A DNA stretch of 64,000 nucleotides, taken from assembly GCF_003751805.1 (NCBI RefSeq), contig NZ_RKHQ01000002.1, positions 682,001-746,000 of the forward strand. The letters are read 5' to 3'. The DNA is from Salana multivorans. GTDB taxonomy: Bacteria; Actinomycetota; Actinomycetes; Actinomycetales; Beutenbergiaceae. Of this stretch, positions 45,587-54,391 are shown in pieces; within the stretch, counting starts at the first letter, position 1, and each line of letters starts with the position of its first letter. The position numbers were made by a program, and so were the translations under genes. Below the pieces are notes generated by a model. That model saw nothing but the letters and a program-made list of their open reading frames with translations. It searched no databases and was not told the origin of the DNA.

Positions 45587-47989
45587 GTGCCGCCAGTGAC
45601 GTCGTCCGAGACGCAGCCCACGCCGTCGACCCTCCACCCCGACCTCGCGCCGCTCGCCGGCGCGCGCCTCCTCGTCCCGACGCCACCGCCGGGCGGGAGC
45701 CTCGACCGCGGCGAGGCGGTCGAGCTGATCCGTCGCGTCGACCTCGACCGGCCCCGCTCCGACGTGCGCGCCGCCCGCCTGCTCGTCACGGCGCACGGCG
45801 TCGTCGAGGCGTTCCTCGACGGGACCCCGGCGAGCGAGGACCTCCTGACCCCCGGCTGGACCGCGTACGAGCAGCGGCTCGACGTCGCCGCGTGGGACGT
45901 GACGACCGCCGTGCGGGACGGGGCGCCCGGCACGCGCTCGCTGACCCTGTCGGCCCGCCTCGGCAACGGCTGGTGGCGCGGCGACCTCGGCTTCGCCGCG
46001 GCGGAGGCGAGCTACGGCGAGGACCTCGGGCTGCTCGCTGCGCTCGAGATCACCTACGTCGACGGCACCCGTCAGGTCGTCGTCACGGACGACGCGTGGT
46101 CCGCTCGCACGTGCGACGTCACGGCCAACAACCTCTACCTCGGCCAGCGGATCGACGCCCGCCTGCGGGCCGGTGCCGGCCGCGCCGTCGCCGTCCGCAC
46201 CCGCGACCTCGACCCCGTGCTGCTCACGCCGCGGGTCGCCGAGCCGGTCCGACGGCACGAGGTGCTGCGACCCCGGCGCGTGTGGCGCTCGCCGAGTGGC
46301 CGGGTGCTCCTCGACTTCGGGCAGAACCTCGTCGGGTGGCTGCGGCTGCGCGTGGCCGGCCCCGCCGGCACCGAGATCACGGCCCGGCACGCCGAGGTGC
46401 TGGAGCACGGCGAGTTGGGCACGCGCCCGCTGCGCCTGGCCACGGCGACCGACACGTTCGTCCTCGCCGGCACGGGCGGGCCCGAGACGTTCGAGCCGAC
46501 CCTCACCTTCCACGGCTTCCGCTATGCCGAGCTGACGGGCTGGCCGGACGACCTCGTCGCGGCGGTCGAGGCCGGCACGCTCGCGCCGGACGCGATCGAG
46601 GCGGTCGTCGTGCACACGGCGATGCGCCCCACCGCGGAGTTCGAGTGCTCCGAGCCGCTCGTCGACCAGCTCGTCCGCAACAGCGTGTGGGGGCAGAAGG
46701 GCAACTTCCTCGCGCTGCCGACCGACTGCCCGCAGCGCGACGAGCGGCTGGGCTGGACCGGCGACATCGCCGCCTACGCCGCGACCGCCGCGTTCCAGTT
46801 CGACGCGGCCGACCTCCTCCACTCGTGGCTGATCGACCTCGCGCACGAGACGCGCGCCGTCGGGTTCGTCCCCGTGATCGTGCCGTTCCTCGTGCGGCAC
46901 GGTCGTCTCGACCTCGACTCGTGGGAGGTCTGGCGCACGCCGCAGGCCGTGTGGTCCGACGCCGCGTGCTGGGTGCCCCGCGCGCTGTGGTGGGCGTACG
47001 GCGACGTCGACCGGCTCGCCGCGCACTACCCGGGGATGGTCGCGCACCTCGAGTCCGTCGAGCCGGTCCTGTCCGCCTCCGGGCTGTGGGACGGGACGTG
47101 GCAGCTCGCGGACTGGCTCGACCCCGACGCGCCGCCGGACGACCCGGCGGCCGCCAAGGCCGACCCCGGGGTGGTCGCCACGGCAGCCCTCCACCACTCG
47201 GCCGCGTTCGCCGCCGAGGCGGCGACCGTCCTCGGCCACGACGAGGACGCGGCCCGGTGGACCGCACTCGCCGCCCGGCTGCGCTCGGCGTTCCGGACGC
47301 ACTACGTCACGGACGACGCCGACGGCCTGCGCGTGCGGTCGGACTGTGCCACGGTCTACGCGCTCGCGCTGCGGCTCGGGCTGCTGGACGAGGGGGAGGA
47401 CGCCCGCGCCGCCGCCCGGCTCGCCGAGATCGTCGCGGCCGGCGACCATCGCGTCACGACGGGGTTCGCCGGCACGCCGTTCGTCACCTGGGCGCTGTCG
47501 GAGCACGGCTACCCCGACGTCGCCTACCGGCTGCTGCTCGAGCGGGAGTGCCCGTCGTGGCTCTACCCCGTGACGATGGGCGCCACGACGATCTGGGAGC
47601 GCTGGGACTCGATGCTGCCCGACGGCACCATCAACCCCGGTGAGATGACGTCCTTCAACCATTACGCGCTCGGTGCGGTCGCCGACTGGATCTACCAGGT
47701 GGTCGGCGGGATCCGGCCGGCCGAGCCCGGCTACCGGCGGGTGCTCGTCCAGCCCGTCCCCGGTCCCGGGATCGATCGCGCCCGGTGCGCGTACGACGCC
47801 CGGGTCGGGCGGATCGAGTCGTCGTGGTCCGTCGACGGCGACGTGTTCCGCCTCCGGGTGGAGATCCCGGACGGCGTGCCGGCCGACGTCGTCCTGCCCG
47901 ACGGAACACGGCACGTCGTCGGGGGCGGCACGCACGACTTCACCTGCGCCGTCCACAGCCCGGCCCCGCGCGGCGCGTCCGTCTCCTAA
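45587..47989 (+). CDS. Alpha-L-rhamnosidase (GH78)
   Basis: The 800-residue enzyme removes terminal rhamnose from glycosides or plant polysaccharides. Its N-terminal half is the beta-sandwich part (SARLGNGWWRGDLGF, DFGQNLVGWLRLRV); the (alpha/alpha)6 barrel has the catalytic acid region LPTDCPQRDERLGWTGD, and TIWERWDSMLPDG with the second carboxylate, then MTSFNHYALGAVADWIY. No signal peptide is seen, so it is probably cytoplasmic and acts on imported oligosaccharides. A full promoter precedes the GTG. No transporter is adjacent. Its stop codon lies within the pepA -10 element. Confidence 0.92.
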   Translation: MPPVTSSETQPTPSTLHPDLAPLAGARLLVPTPPPGGSLDRGEAVELIRRVDLDRPRSDVRAARLLVTAHGVVEAFLDGTPASEDLLTPGWTAYEQRLDVAAWDVTTAVRDGAPGTRSLTLSARLGNGWWRGDLGFAAAEASYGEDLGLLAALEITYVDGTRQVVVTDDAWSARTCDVTANNLYLGQRIDARLRAGAGRAVAVRTRDLDPVLLTPRVAEPVRRHEVLRPRRVWRSPSGRVLLDFGQNLVGWLRLRVAGPAGTEITARHAEVLEHGELGTRPLRLATATDTFVLAGTGGPETFEPTLTFHGFRYAELTGWPDDLVAAVEAGTLAPDAIEAVVVHTAMRPTAEFECSEPLVDQLVRNSVWGQKGNFLALPTDCPQRDERLGWTGDIAAYAATAAFQFDAADLLHSWLIDLAHETRAVGFVPVIVPFLVRHGRLDLDSWEVWRTPQAVWSDAACWVPRALWWAYGDVDRLAAHYPGMVAHLESVEPVLSASGLWDGTWQLADWLDPDAPPDDPAAAKADPGVVATAALHHSAAFAAEAATVLGHDEDAARWTALAARLRSAFRTHYVTDDADGLRVRSDCATVYALALRLGLLDEGEDARAAARLAEIVAAGDHRVTTGFAGTPFVTWALSEHGYPDVAYRLLLERECPSWLYPVTMGATTIWERWDSMLPDGTINPGEMTSFNHYALGAVADWIYQVVGGIRPAEPGYRRVLVQPVPGPGIDRARCAYDARVGRIESSWSVDGDVFRLRVEIPDGVPADVVLPDGTRHVVGGGTHDFTCAVHSPAPRGASVS

Positions 47990-47992
47990 CAT
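47987..47992 (+). promoter_or_regulatory. -10 element of leaderless pepA transcript, overlapping GH78 stop codon
   Basis: TAACAT uses the TAA stop of the GH78 gene as its first three bases and ends 6 nt before ATG 47999. Confidence 0.6.
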
Positions 47993-47998
47993 CGACGT

Positions 47999-49504
47999 AT
48001 GCCAACGCCTCGCCGTTCCGCGCCAGCCCAGCCCGCCACGCAGGTCCGCCTCACCACGCGGACCCCCGAGACCGCCGACGCGCAGGTCCTCGTCGTCCTG
48101 CTCCAGCGGGACGGGGGGTCACCGCGCGTGCTCGCCCCCGGCGCCTCGACGCTGGCCGAGGAGCTCGCCGACGCCGTCGCGGCGCTCGGTCTCGAGGGGG
48201 CAGCCGACGAGGTCACCCCGATCCCCGCCCCCGCGATCGTGACGGCCGACGTCGTCGTCCTCGCCGGCCTCGGCGACGCCGTGCTCGACGACGGGCCGGC
48301 CGGGGCCGAGGCCGTCCGGCGCGCGGTCGGCGCCGCGCTGCGGGGCGCACCGGCGCGGGAGCGCGTGGCCGTGCTCGCGCCGACCGACTCGCCGGCGGTC
48401 GTGGGCGCGGTCGCCGAGGGTGCGCTGCTCGGCGCCTACCGCTTCCGCCGCTACCGCGACGCCGAGGTCGCCGGGACCGTCGAGGTGCTCACGCCGAAGG
48501 CACGGACGAAGGCCGTCAAGGAGGCCGTCGAGCGGGCCGAGATCCTCGCCCGCGGGGTCAACGAGATCCGCGACCTCGTCAACACGGGCCCGGGCGACCT
48601 CGCCCCGGCCGACCTCGCCCAGCGCGCGAAGGAGGAGCTGCGCGGGACGAAGGTGAAGGTCGAGGTGCTCGACCTCGCCGGCCTGCGCGCCGGTGGGTAC
48701 GGCGGCATCGTCGGCGTCGGCCAGGGGTCGGCCAACGAACCGCGGCTGGTCACGCTCACCTGGTCGCCCGCGCGGGCGAAGGCGCACGTCGCACTCGTCG
48801 GCAAGGGCATCACGTTCGACTCGGGCGGCCTCTCGCTCAAGCCGCCGACCGGCATGGTCACGATGAAGAGCGACATGGCGGGCGCCGCGACGGTCCTGGA
48901 GACCGTGCGCGTCGTGGCCGAGCTCGGGATCCCCGTCAAGGTGACCGGGTTCCTCGCACTCGCCGAGAACATGCCGTCCGGCTCGGCCCAGCGTCCCGGC
49001 GACGTCCTCACGATGCGCGGCGGCAAGACGGTCGAGGTGCTCAACACCGACGCCGAGGGCCGCCTCGTCATGGCGGACGCGCTGGTCGACGCCGCGGCCC
49101 TCGAGCCCGACGCCGTCGTCGACATCGCGACGCTCACCGGCGCCCAGCTCGTGGCGCTCGGTCCGCGCGTCACCGGCGTCATGGGCACGCCGGCCGTGCG
49201 CGACGCCGTCGTCACCGCGTCGGACGCGGTCGGCGAGCAGGCGTGGCCGATGCCGCTGCCCGCGGACCTGCGCTCGGGTCTCGACTCCCCGATCGCCGAC
49301 CTCGCCAACATCGGCGACCGGTTCGGCGGGATGCTCACCGCCGGCCTGTTCCTCCAGGAGTTCGTCGGGGACGTGCCGTGGGCGCACCTCGACATCGCCG
49401 GCCCGTCGTTCAACGAGGGCAAGCCGTGGGGGTACACGCCGAAGGGCGGGACGGGGGCGGCCCTGCGCACGCTCGTCGCGCTCGTCGAGTCCTACGCCGG
49501 CTGA
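47999..49504 (+). CDS. pepA: Leucyl aminopeptidase (M17)
   Basis: The 501-residue cytoplasmic metallopeptidase removes N-terminal residues from peptides. The C-terminal catalytic domain has metal and active-site motifs GKGITFDSGGLSLKP, MKSDMAGAATV, and NTDAEGRLVMADAL, plus the bicarbonate-site arginine. The N-terminal macro-like domain is less conserved. Family length is about 500, matching. It corresponds to pepB (Rv2213) by position ahead of the 2-oxoacid E2 gene. Confidence 0.95.
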   Translation: MPTPRRSAPAQPATQVRLTTRTPETADAQVLVVLLQRDGGSPRVLAPGASTLAEELADAVAALGLEGAADEVTPIPAPAIVTADVVVLAGLGDAVLDDGPAGAEAVRRAVGAALRGAPARERVAVLAPTDSPAVVGAVAEGALLGAYRFRRYRDAEVAGTVEVLTPKARTKAVKEAVERAEILARGVNEIRDLVNTGPGDLAPADLAQRAKEELRGTKVKVEVLDLAGLRAGGYGGIVGVGQGSANEPRLVTLTWSPARAKAHVALVGKGITFDSGGLSLKPPTGMVTMKSDMAGAATVLETVRVVAELGIPVKVTGFLALAENMPSGSAQRPGDVLTMRGGKTVEVLNTDAEGRLVMADALVDAAALEPDAVVDIATLTGAQLVALGPRVTGVMGTPAVRDAVVTASDAVGEQAWPMPLPADLRSGLDSPIADLANIGDRFGGMLTAGLFLQEFVGDVPWAHLDIAGPSFNEGKPWGYTPKGGTGAALRTLVALVESYAG

Positions 49505-49739
49505 GGGCTCTCGGGACCGGTCCGGCCGTGTTGGTCGACGGTTCGCCCGTGCCGTCCGAGGTCCGCACCGCTCGCGGTGAGGACGCTCACACCCTCCACT
49601 CGCCGGGATCGGCGGGTGGGAGGCACCCCGTCCTCGCGGGGGGTGCCAAGATAGACGGGAGTGCTTGGCCCGACGACGCGCAAGGCTGCGCCGTCCGCGC
49701 GAGGTGACTCGCGCGACACGAAGACACGAAGGAGACAGC

Positions 49740-51575
49740 ATGTCCGTGAACGACGGCCCCGTGGAGGGGACGGAGATCACTCTGCCTGCGCTGGGTGAGT
49801 CGGTGACCGAGGGGACGGTGACGCGCTGGCTCAAGGAGGTCGGTGACACGGTCGAGCTGGACGAGCCCCTCCTGGAGGTCTCGACCGACAAGGTCGACAC
49901 CGAGGTCCCCTCCCCCGTGGCCGGCACCGTGCTGGCGATCAAGGTCGGCGAGGACGAGACCGTCGAGGTCGGCACCGTCCTGGCCGTCGTCGGCGACGCC
50001 GCCCAGCTCCAGCAGGGCGGGGCCGAGGGCGACACCGCGTCGGGCGCCCAGCCCCAGTCGGGCGCACCGGCGGAGCCCGACCAGGCCGAGCCACCCACCG
50101 AGGAGGAGCTCGAGGCCGCCAAGGACGAGACGCCCGCCGCGTCGGCGTCGGCGTCGGCCGCCTCCGCGACGAACGACGGCCCCGTGGAGGGGACGGAGAT
50201 CACTCTGCCTGCGCTGGGTGAGTCGGTGACCGAGGGGACGGTGACGCGCTGGCTCAAGGAGGTCGGTGACACGGTCGAGCTGGACGAGCCCCTCCTGGAG
50301 GTCTCGACCGACAAGGTCGACACCGAGGTCCCCTCCCCCGTGGCCGGCACCGTGCTGGCGATCAAGGTCGGCGAGGACGAGACCGTCGAGGTCGGCACCG
50401 TCCTGGCCGTCGTCGGCGACGCCGCCCAGCTCCAGCAGGGCGGGGGCGCCACGAACGACGCAGCGCCCACCACCGAGACGCCCGTCGAGGCCGAGATCGA
50501 GCCTGCTCCCGCTGCTCCTGCGCCTGCTGCTCCGGCTCCCGCTGCTCCGGCCGCCGCGCCCGCGCCGGCTGCTGCCGCGCCCGCCGCCTCGGCTCCCGCC
50601 CCCGCGGCTGCTCCGGCGCCGGCTGCTGCCGCCGTGTCGGACGGCCCGGTCTACGTGACGCCGCTCGTGCGCAAGCTCGCGCAGCAGCACGGCGTCGACC
50701 TCGCCTCGGTCAAGGGCTCCGGTGTCGGTGGCCGGGTCCGCAAGCAGGACGTGCTCGCCGCGGCCGAGGCCGCCAAGGCTCCCGCCGCGGAGGCCGCCGC
50801 TCCCGCGGCGTCGTCCGGCGCGGCTCCGGCCGCCGCCTCGACGCGGCTCCCCGTCTCGGAGCAGCGCGGCACGACGGAGAAGATGCCGCGCCTGCGCAAG
50901 GTCATCGCCTCGCGGATGGTCGACTCGCTCCACACGATGGCGCAGCTCACCACGGTGGTCGAGGTGGACGTCACGCGGGTCGCCGCGCTGCGCGCCCGCA
51001 AGAAGGGCGAGTTCGAGTCGAAGGCTGGCCTCAAGCTGACCTACCTGCCGTTCTTCGCGAAGGCGGCGGTCGAGGCGCTCCAGGCCTACCCGAAGCTCAA
51101 CGCCCGCATCGAGGACGACACGATCGTCTACCCGGACGCCGAGAACCTGTCGATCGCCGTCGACACCCCGCGCGGCCTCGTCGTCCCCGTCGTGAAGAAC
51201 GCCGGCGACATGACGATCGCCGAGCTGTCCGGCTCGATCAACGACCTCGCGGCCCGCACGCGGGACAACAAGATCGGTCCCGACGAGCTGTCCGGCGGCA
51301 CCTTCACGCTGACCAACACGGGCTCGGCCGGGGCGCTGTTCGACACCCCGATCGTCCCGCTGCCGACCGTCGCCATCCTCGGCGTCGGCACGATCGTCAA
51401 GCGCCCGGTCGTCGTCCCGACGCCCGAGGGCGAGACGATCGGCATCCGTTCGATGGTCTACCTCGCGCTGTCCTACGACCACCGGATCGTCGACGGCGCG
51501 GACGCCGGCCGCTACCTCACCGCGGTGCGCAAGCGCCTCGAGGAGGGCGCGTTCGAGGCCGACCTCGGCATCTGA
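49740..51575 (+). CDS. sucB: 2-oxoacid dehydrogenase dihydrolipoyl acyltransferase (E2)
   Basis: The 611-residue E2 core has two lipoyl domains (about residues 5-85 and 146-226), each with the lipoylation lysine in [14 protein letters not shown], a long Ala/Pro hinge, a peripheral subunit-binding domain ([15 protein letters not shown]) and the acyltransferase domain ending [15 protein letters not shown]. The lysine in each lipoyl domain must be charged with lipoate. In mycobacteria the homologue (DlaT) serves pyruvate dehydrogenase and a peroxidase system; whether the substrate here is pyruvate or 2-oxoglutarate cannot be told. AAGGAG precedes ATG 49740. The two lipoyl domains are identical at DNA level. 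Confidence 0.93.
   Translation: MSVNDGPVEGTEITLPALGESVTEGTVTRWLKEVGDTVELDEPLLEVSTDKVDTEVPSPVAGTVLAIKVGEDETVEVGTVLAVVGDAAQLQQGGAEGDTASGAQPQSGAPAEPDQAEPPTEEELEAAKDETPAASASASAASATNDGPVEGTEITLPALGESVTEGTVTRWLKEVGDTVELDEPLLEVSTDKVDTEVPSPVAGTVLAIKVGEDETVEVGTVLAVVGDAAQLQQGGGATNDAAPTTETPVEAEIEPAPAAPAPAAPAPAAPAAAPAPAAAAPAASAPAPAAAPAPAAAAVSDGPVYVTPLVRKLAQQHGVDLASVKGSGVGGRVRKQDVLAAAEAAKAPAAEAAAPAASSGAAPAAASTRLPVSEQRGTTEKMPRLRKVIASRMVDSLHTMAQLTTVVEVDVTRVAALRARKKGEFESKAGLKLTYLPFFAKAAVEALQAYPKLNARIEDDTIVYPDAENLSIAVDTPRGLVVPVVKNAGDMTIAELSGSINDLAARTRDNKIGPDELSGGTFTLTNTGSAGALFDTPIVPLPTVAILGVGTIVKRPVVVPTPEGETIGIRSMVYLALSYDHRIVDGADAGRYLTAVRKRLEEGAFEADLGI
49748..50445 (+). repeat. Identical 275-bp direct repeat inside sucB (two lipoyl domains)
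   Basis: Positions 49748-50022 and 50171-50445 read as the same 275 bases, offset 423 bp (141 codons). The spacer encodes an Ala/Ser/Glu hinge. Synonymous sites match too. Confidence 0.9.
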
Positions 51576-51591
51576 TCGACCGGCTCCGGCA

Positions 51592-52509
51592 ATGACGACG
51601 ACTCAGCCCGGAGGGACCGTCCTGCTGGGCGGTGCCTCCGGGCTGATCGGTTCCCGGCTCGCCTCGGCCCTCGCGGCCGAGGGGTACGGGGTGCGCCGGC
51701 TCGTCCGCCGGGAGCCCCGCGACGCCGGTGAGGTGTCGTGGGATCCCGCGGCCGGCCGCCTCGGCGACGCCGCGCTCGACGGGGTGTCCGCCGTCGTGAT
51801 CCTGTCCGGTGCCGGCGTGGCAGCCCACCGGTGGACCCGCGCCTACCGGCGCGAGCTCGTCCGGTCGCGGACCGGGCCAGTCTCGCTCGTCGCCGCCCGG
51901 CTCGCCCAGCGCGTCGCCGCCGGGCACCCGCCCGTCCGGCTCGTCACGGCCTCGGCCGTCGGCTACTACGGCGATCGGGGCGAGACGATCCTCACCGAGT
52001 CCAGCGGCCCCGGCGACGGCTTCCTCGCCGACCTCTGCGTCGCCTGGGAGGGCGCGACCCGCCCGGCGACGACGGCCGGCTGCTCCGTCGCGCACGCCCG
52101 CACCGGCATCGTGCTCGACCCGGCCGGTGGCGCCGCCGCCCGCCTGCTCCCGCTCGTCAGGCTGGGGCTGGCCGGGCCGATGGGCTCGGGCCGGCAGTGG
52201 TGGCCGTGGATCACGCTCACCGACGAGGTGAACGCCCTCGTCCACCTCGTCGGGAGCTCGCTCACGGGCGGCGTCAACCTCACCGCGCCCGAGCCCGCGC
52301 GCAACCGTGACCTCGTCAGGACGCTCGCCCGGCGGGCGCACCGCCCCGCGGTCCTGCCCGTGCCCGGCTGGGCGCTCCGCGTCGCGCTCGGCGGGTTCGG
52401 CGGCGAGCTCGTCGCGTCCCAGCGGGTGGTGCCGGAGGCGCTGACCCGCGACGGGTTCACCTTCACCTCCCCCACGATCGACGACGCGGCCCGAGCCGTC
52501 CTCGGCTGA
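51592..52509 (+). CDS. TIGR01777 family NAD(P)-binding epimerase-like protein
   Basis: The 305-residue protein has an N-terminal Rossmann motif GGASGLIGSRLASAL, the catalytic-type tyrosine and lysine region TASAVGYYGDRGE, and the C-terminal domain of the family (PVPGWALRVALGGFGGELV, SQRVVPEALT). The family is a short-chain dehydrogenase-like group often beside cell division or lipoate genes; substrate unknown. It follows sucB by 16 nt and equals Rv2216 by position. Its last 47 nt overlap the 3' end of the opposite gene. Confidence 0.88.
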   Translation: MTTTQPGGTVLLGGASGLIGSRLASALAAEGYGVRRLVRREPRDAGEVSWDPAAGRLGDAALDGVSAVVILSGAGVAAHRWTRAYRRELVRSRTGPVSLVAARLAQRVAAGHPPVRLVTASAVGYYGDRGETILTESSGPGDGFLADLCVAWEGATRPATTAGCSVAHARTGIVLDPAGGAAARLLPLVRLGLAGPMGSGRQWWPWITLTDEVNALVHLVGSSLTGGVNLTAPEPARNRDLVRTLARRAHRPAVLPVPGWALRVALGGFGGELVASQRVVPEALTRDGFTFTSPTIDDAARAVLG

Positions 52510-53449
52510 GCACGCCCCACCCGAGCCGGCCGCCACGCGGGCGGTCCGGCGACGCGAGCGCCGTCGCCGCCCTCCGGTCGCCGACGGCGTCGAGGAGCAG
52601 CCGGGTGCGCGGGTCGACCCACGACGGCACCGCGACCGGCCGGGTGCCGACGTCGCGAGCCGTCGCGTCGAGCAGCCGCGCGAGCCACGACGCCGTCACG
52701 TCGTCGACCGACGGACCGTCGGTCCCCGGGTGCGCGAGGACCGCCTGGCCGGCGCCGACGCGCACCGGCACCCGGTCCCGGCCGACGAGCACCTCGTCGA
52801 GCAGCAGGCCGACGGCCGCACCGACCTCGATGTCCAGCTCCCGCGCGATCCAGCCCGCCAGCACGCCGAGCGCGACCGCGTCGTCCGCGGGCGACGCCTC
52901 CGGGCGCCGGTGACCGATCGAGAGCGCGAGGTCCAGCCGGGGACGCCCGGTCGCGTCGACCAGCACGCTCTCCGGGCCGAGCCAGCCGGCCGCGATCCCG
53001 CGCGCGTGCATCGGGACCAGCGCGGCAGCGAGGCCGTGCAGCAGGACGCGCAGACCGGGTCCGTCCAGCCCGTCGTCCTCGACCCGCCCGCCGTGCCGAT
53101 CGCGCTCGTCCGGCCGGCGCCACCGCCGGACGAGCGCGAGCAGCGGAACGGCGGTCGGCGGGTCGAGCACCGCGAACGTCGCGGGACCGGAGCCCACCAC
53201 GGCCAGCGGGCGCAGCAGCTCCTCCCGGGGCGGCAGTCGCGCGAGGTCGCCCAGCAACCGCGGTCCCGCGCCGGGTGGGAGGCGCCGGACGTGGACGAGC
53301 CGGCCGTCGAACCAGCCGGCCGCCGGGTCGAACCCGGCCGGTCCGACCGGCTCCCCGACGACGAGTCGGGCCCGGCCGGCAGAGGCCGCCGAGGCGCGGC
53401 GCCGCGCGAGGTCGACGGGCGTCGGCGGGGTGGGTCGATGCGTGGTCAT
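52463..53449 (-). CDS. Probable protein-kinase-fold pseudoenzyme
   Basis: The 328-residue protein is not in a named family I can recall. Its middle resembles the C-lobe of a Ser/Thr kinase: LLHGLAAALVPMHARGIAAG, then LGPESVLVDATGRPRLDLAL, where HRD, the catalytic Asp and the DFG motif are missing, and ADDAVALGVLAGWI, which matches the kinase D-x-ALG helix. The N-terminal half (LLRPLAVVGSGPATFAVLD) may be a degraded N-lobe without the lysine. It is likely a pseudokinase or scaffold. ATG 53449 is chosen; an ATG at 53467 is in frame. It occupies the place of lipB/lipA and overlaps the end of the TIGR01777 gene. Confidence 0.5.
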   Translation of the reverse strand: MTTHRPTPPTPVDLARRRASAASAGRARLVVGEPVGPAGFDPAAGWFDGRLVHVRRLPPGAGPRLLGDLARLPPREELLRPLAVVGSGPATFAVLDPPTAVPLLALVRRWRRPDERDRHGGRVEDDGLDGPGLRVLLHGLAAALVPMHARGIAAGWLGPESVLVDATGRPRLDLALSIGHRRPEASPADDAVALGVLAGWIARELDIEVGAAVGLLLDEVLVGRDRVPVRVGAGQAVLAHPGTDGPSVDDVTASWLARLLDATARDVGTRPVAVPSWVDPRTRLLLDAVGDRRAATALASPDRPRGGRLGWGVLSRGRLGPRRRSWGR

Positions 53450-53486
53450 CCCCGCAGTCCAGCGCATCGACGGCCCCGTCCGCTCG

Positions 53487-53509
53487 TCGTCCACAGGTGG
53501 CTGTCCACA
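53487..53509 (+). promoter_or_regulatory. Pair of DnaA-box-like 9-mers before DUF4191 gene
   Basis: TCGTCCACA (53487-53495) and CTGTCCACA (53501-53509) each differ by one base from the actinobacterial consensus TTGTCCACA, in the same orientation, 14 bp start to start. They overlap the expected -35 region of the TAGGCT promoter at 53512-53517. Confidence 0.5.
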
Positions 53510-53511
53510 GG

Positions 53512-53517
53512 TAGGCT
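53512..53517 (+). promoter_or_regulatory. -10 element of DUF4191 gene
   Basis: TAGGCT ends 10 nt before ATG 53528, giving a leader of about 3-4 nt. Confidence 0.5.
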
Positions 53518-53527
53518 TGGCCGCATC

Positions 53528-54244
53528 ATGGCCCGTAAAGACTCCTCCACCCCTGCCCCCGCGAAGAAGCGCCGCTGGTACCACCAGCTCTGGGACGTCT
53601 TCCAGATGACGCGGAAGTCCGACCCCGCCGTCACCTGGTGGATCCTCGGGTCCTTCCTCGGCGTCGTCGCGCTCGGCGTGCTCGTCGGGTTCCTGCTCAA
53701 CCCCGGCATGCTCTGGTACTTCGTCGTGCTGGCGATCCCGTTCGGGCTGCTCGCGGCGATGTTCATCCTGTCCCGCCGGGCCGAGAAGGCGGCCTACGGA
53801 CGGATCGAGGGTCAGCCGGGGGCCGTGTCTGCCGCGCTCGGCACGATCCGGCGTGGGTGGAGCATCGAGGAGCAGCCGGTCGCCGTCGACCCGCGCACCC
53901 AGGCGATGGTGTTCCGCGCGATCGGCAAGCCCGGCGTCGTCCTCGTCGGCGAGGGCGGCTCGCGCGGCGTCCAGCAGCGTCTCCTCGAGGGCGAGCGCAA
54001 GCGCGTGCTGCGCCTCATCCCGGAGGTCCCGGTCCACCTCATCCAGTCCGGCCGCGAGGAGGGTCAGGTTCCGCTGCCCGGCCTCGTCAAGGCGCTGCGC
54101 AAGCAGAAGGGCAACCTCACGAAGCTCGAGGTCGCCGAGGTGAGCAAGCGGCTCGCCGCGCTGGCGAAGCTGCAGATGCCGATGCCCAAGGGCGTCGACC
54201 CGATGCGCGCCCGCCCCGACCGCAAGGCGATGCGCGGCCGCTGA
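53528..54244 (+). CDS. DUF4191 membrane protein
   Basis: The 238-residue protein has a basic N-terminus, the family segment WDVFQMTRKSDPAVTWW, two transmembrane helices (about residues 40-60 and 65-85), and a cytoplasmic domain with AVSAALGTIRRGWSIEEQPV and GKPGVVLVGEGG. The family is actinobacterial and lies beside lipA in mycobacteria (Rv2219). The domain after the helices is basic (KALRKQKGNLTKLEV). Function unknown. A terminator with TTTT tail follows. Confidence 0.88.
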   Translation: MARKDSSTPAPAKKRRWYHQLWDVFQMTRKSDPAVTWWILGSFLGVVALGVLVGFLLNPGMLWYFVVLAIPFGLLAAMFILSRRAEKAAYGRIEGQPGAVSAALGTIRRGWSIEEQPVAVDPRTQAMVFRAIGKPGVVLVGEGGSRGVQQRLLEGERKRVLRLIPEVPVHLIQSGREEGQVPLPGLVKALRKQKGNLTKLEVAEVSKRLAALAKLQMPMPKGVDPMRARPDRKAMRGR

Positions 54245-54260
54245 GGCCGCTGCGGCCGCC

Positions 54261-54300
54261 GCCGCGCCGCCCGAACCGGCGCCGCGCCGCCCGAACCGGC
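54261..54300. repeat. 20-bp exact tandem duplication
   Basis: The 20-mer GCCGCGCCGCCCGAACCGGC occurs at 54261-54280 and 54281-54300 directly after the DUF4191 stop. No role is apparent. Confidence 0.8.
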
Positions 54301-54307
54301 GCGAGAG

Positions 54308-54354
54308 ACACCTCGGCCCCGACCAGCTCACGCTGGCCGGGGCCGAGGTGTTTT
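54308..54354 (+). terminator. Terminator of DUF4191 gene, shared with adhE
   Basis: Arms 54308-54321 and 54338-54351 (ACACCTCGGCCCCG and complement) enclose a short inner stem; TTTT follows at 54351-54354. It lies between convergent stops at 54244 and 54392. Confidence 0.88.
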
Positions 54355-54391
54355 CGTGCGGGATCGCTCGCGGTCCCGCCGCCTCTCCCGA

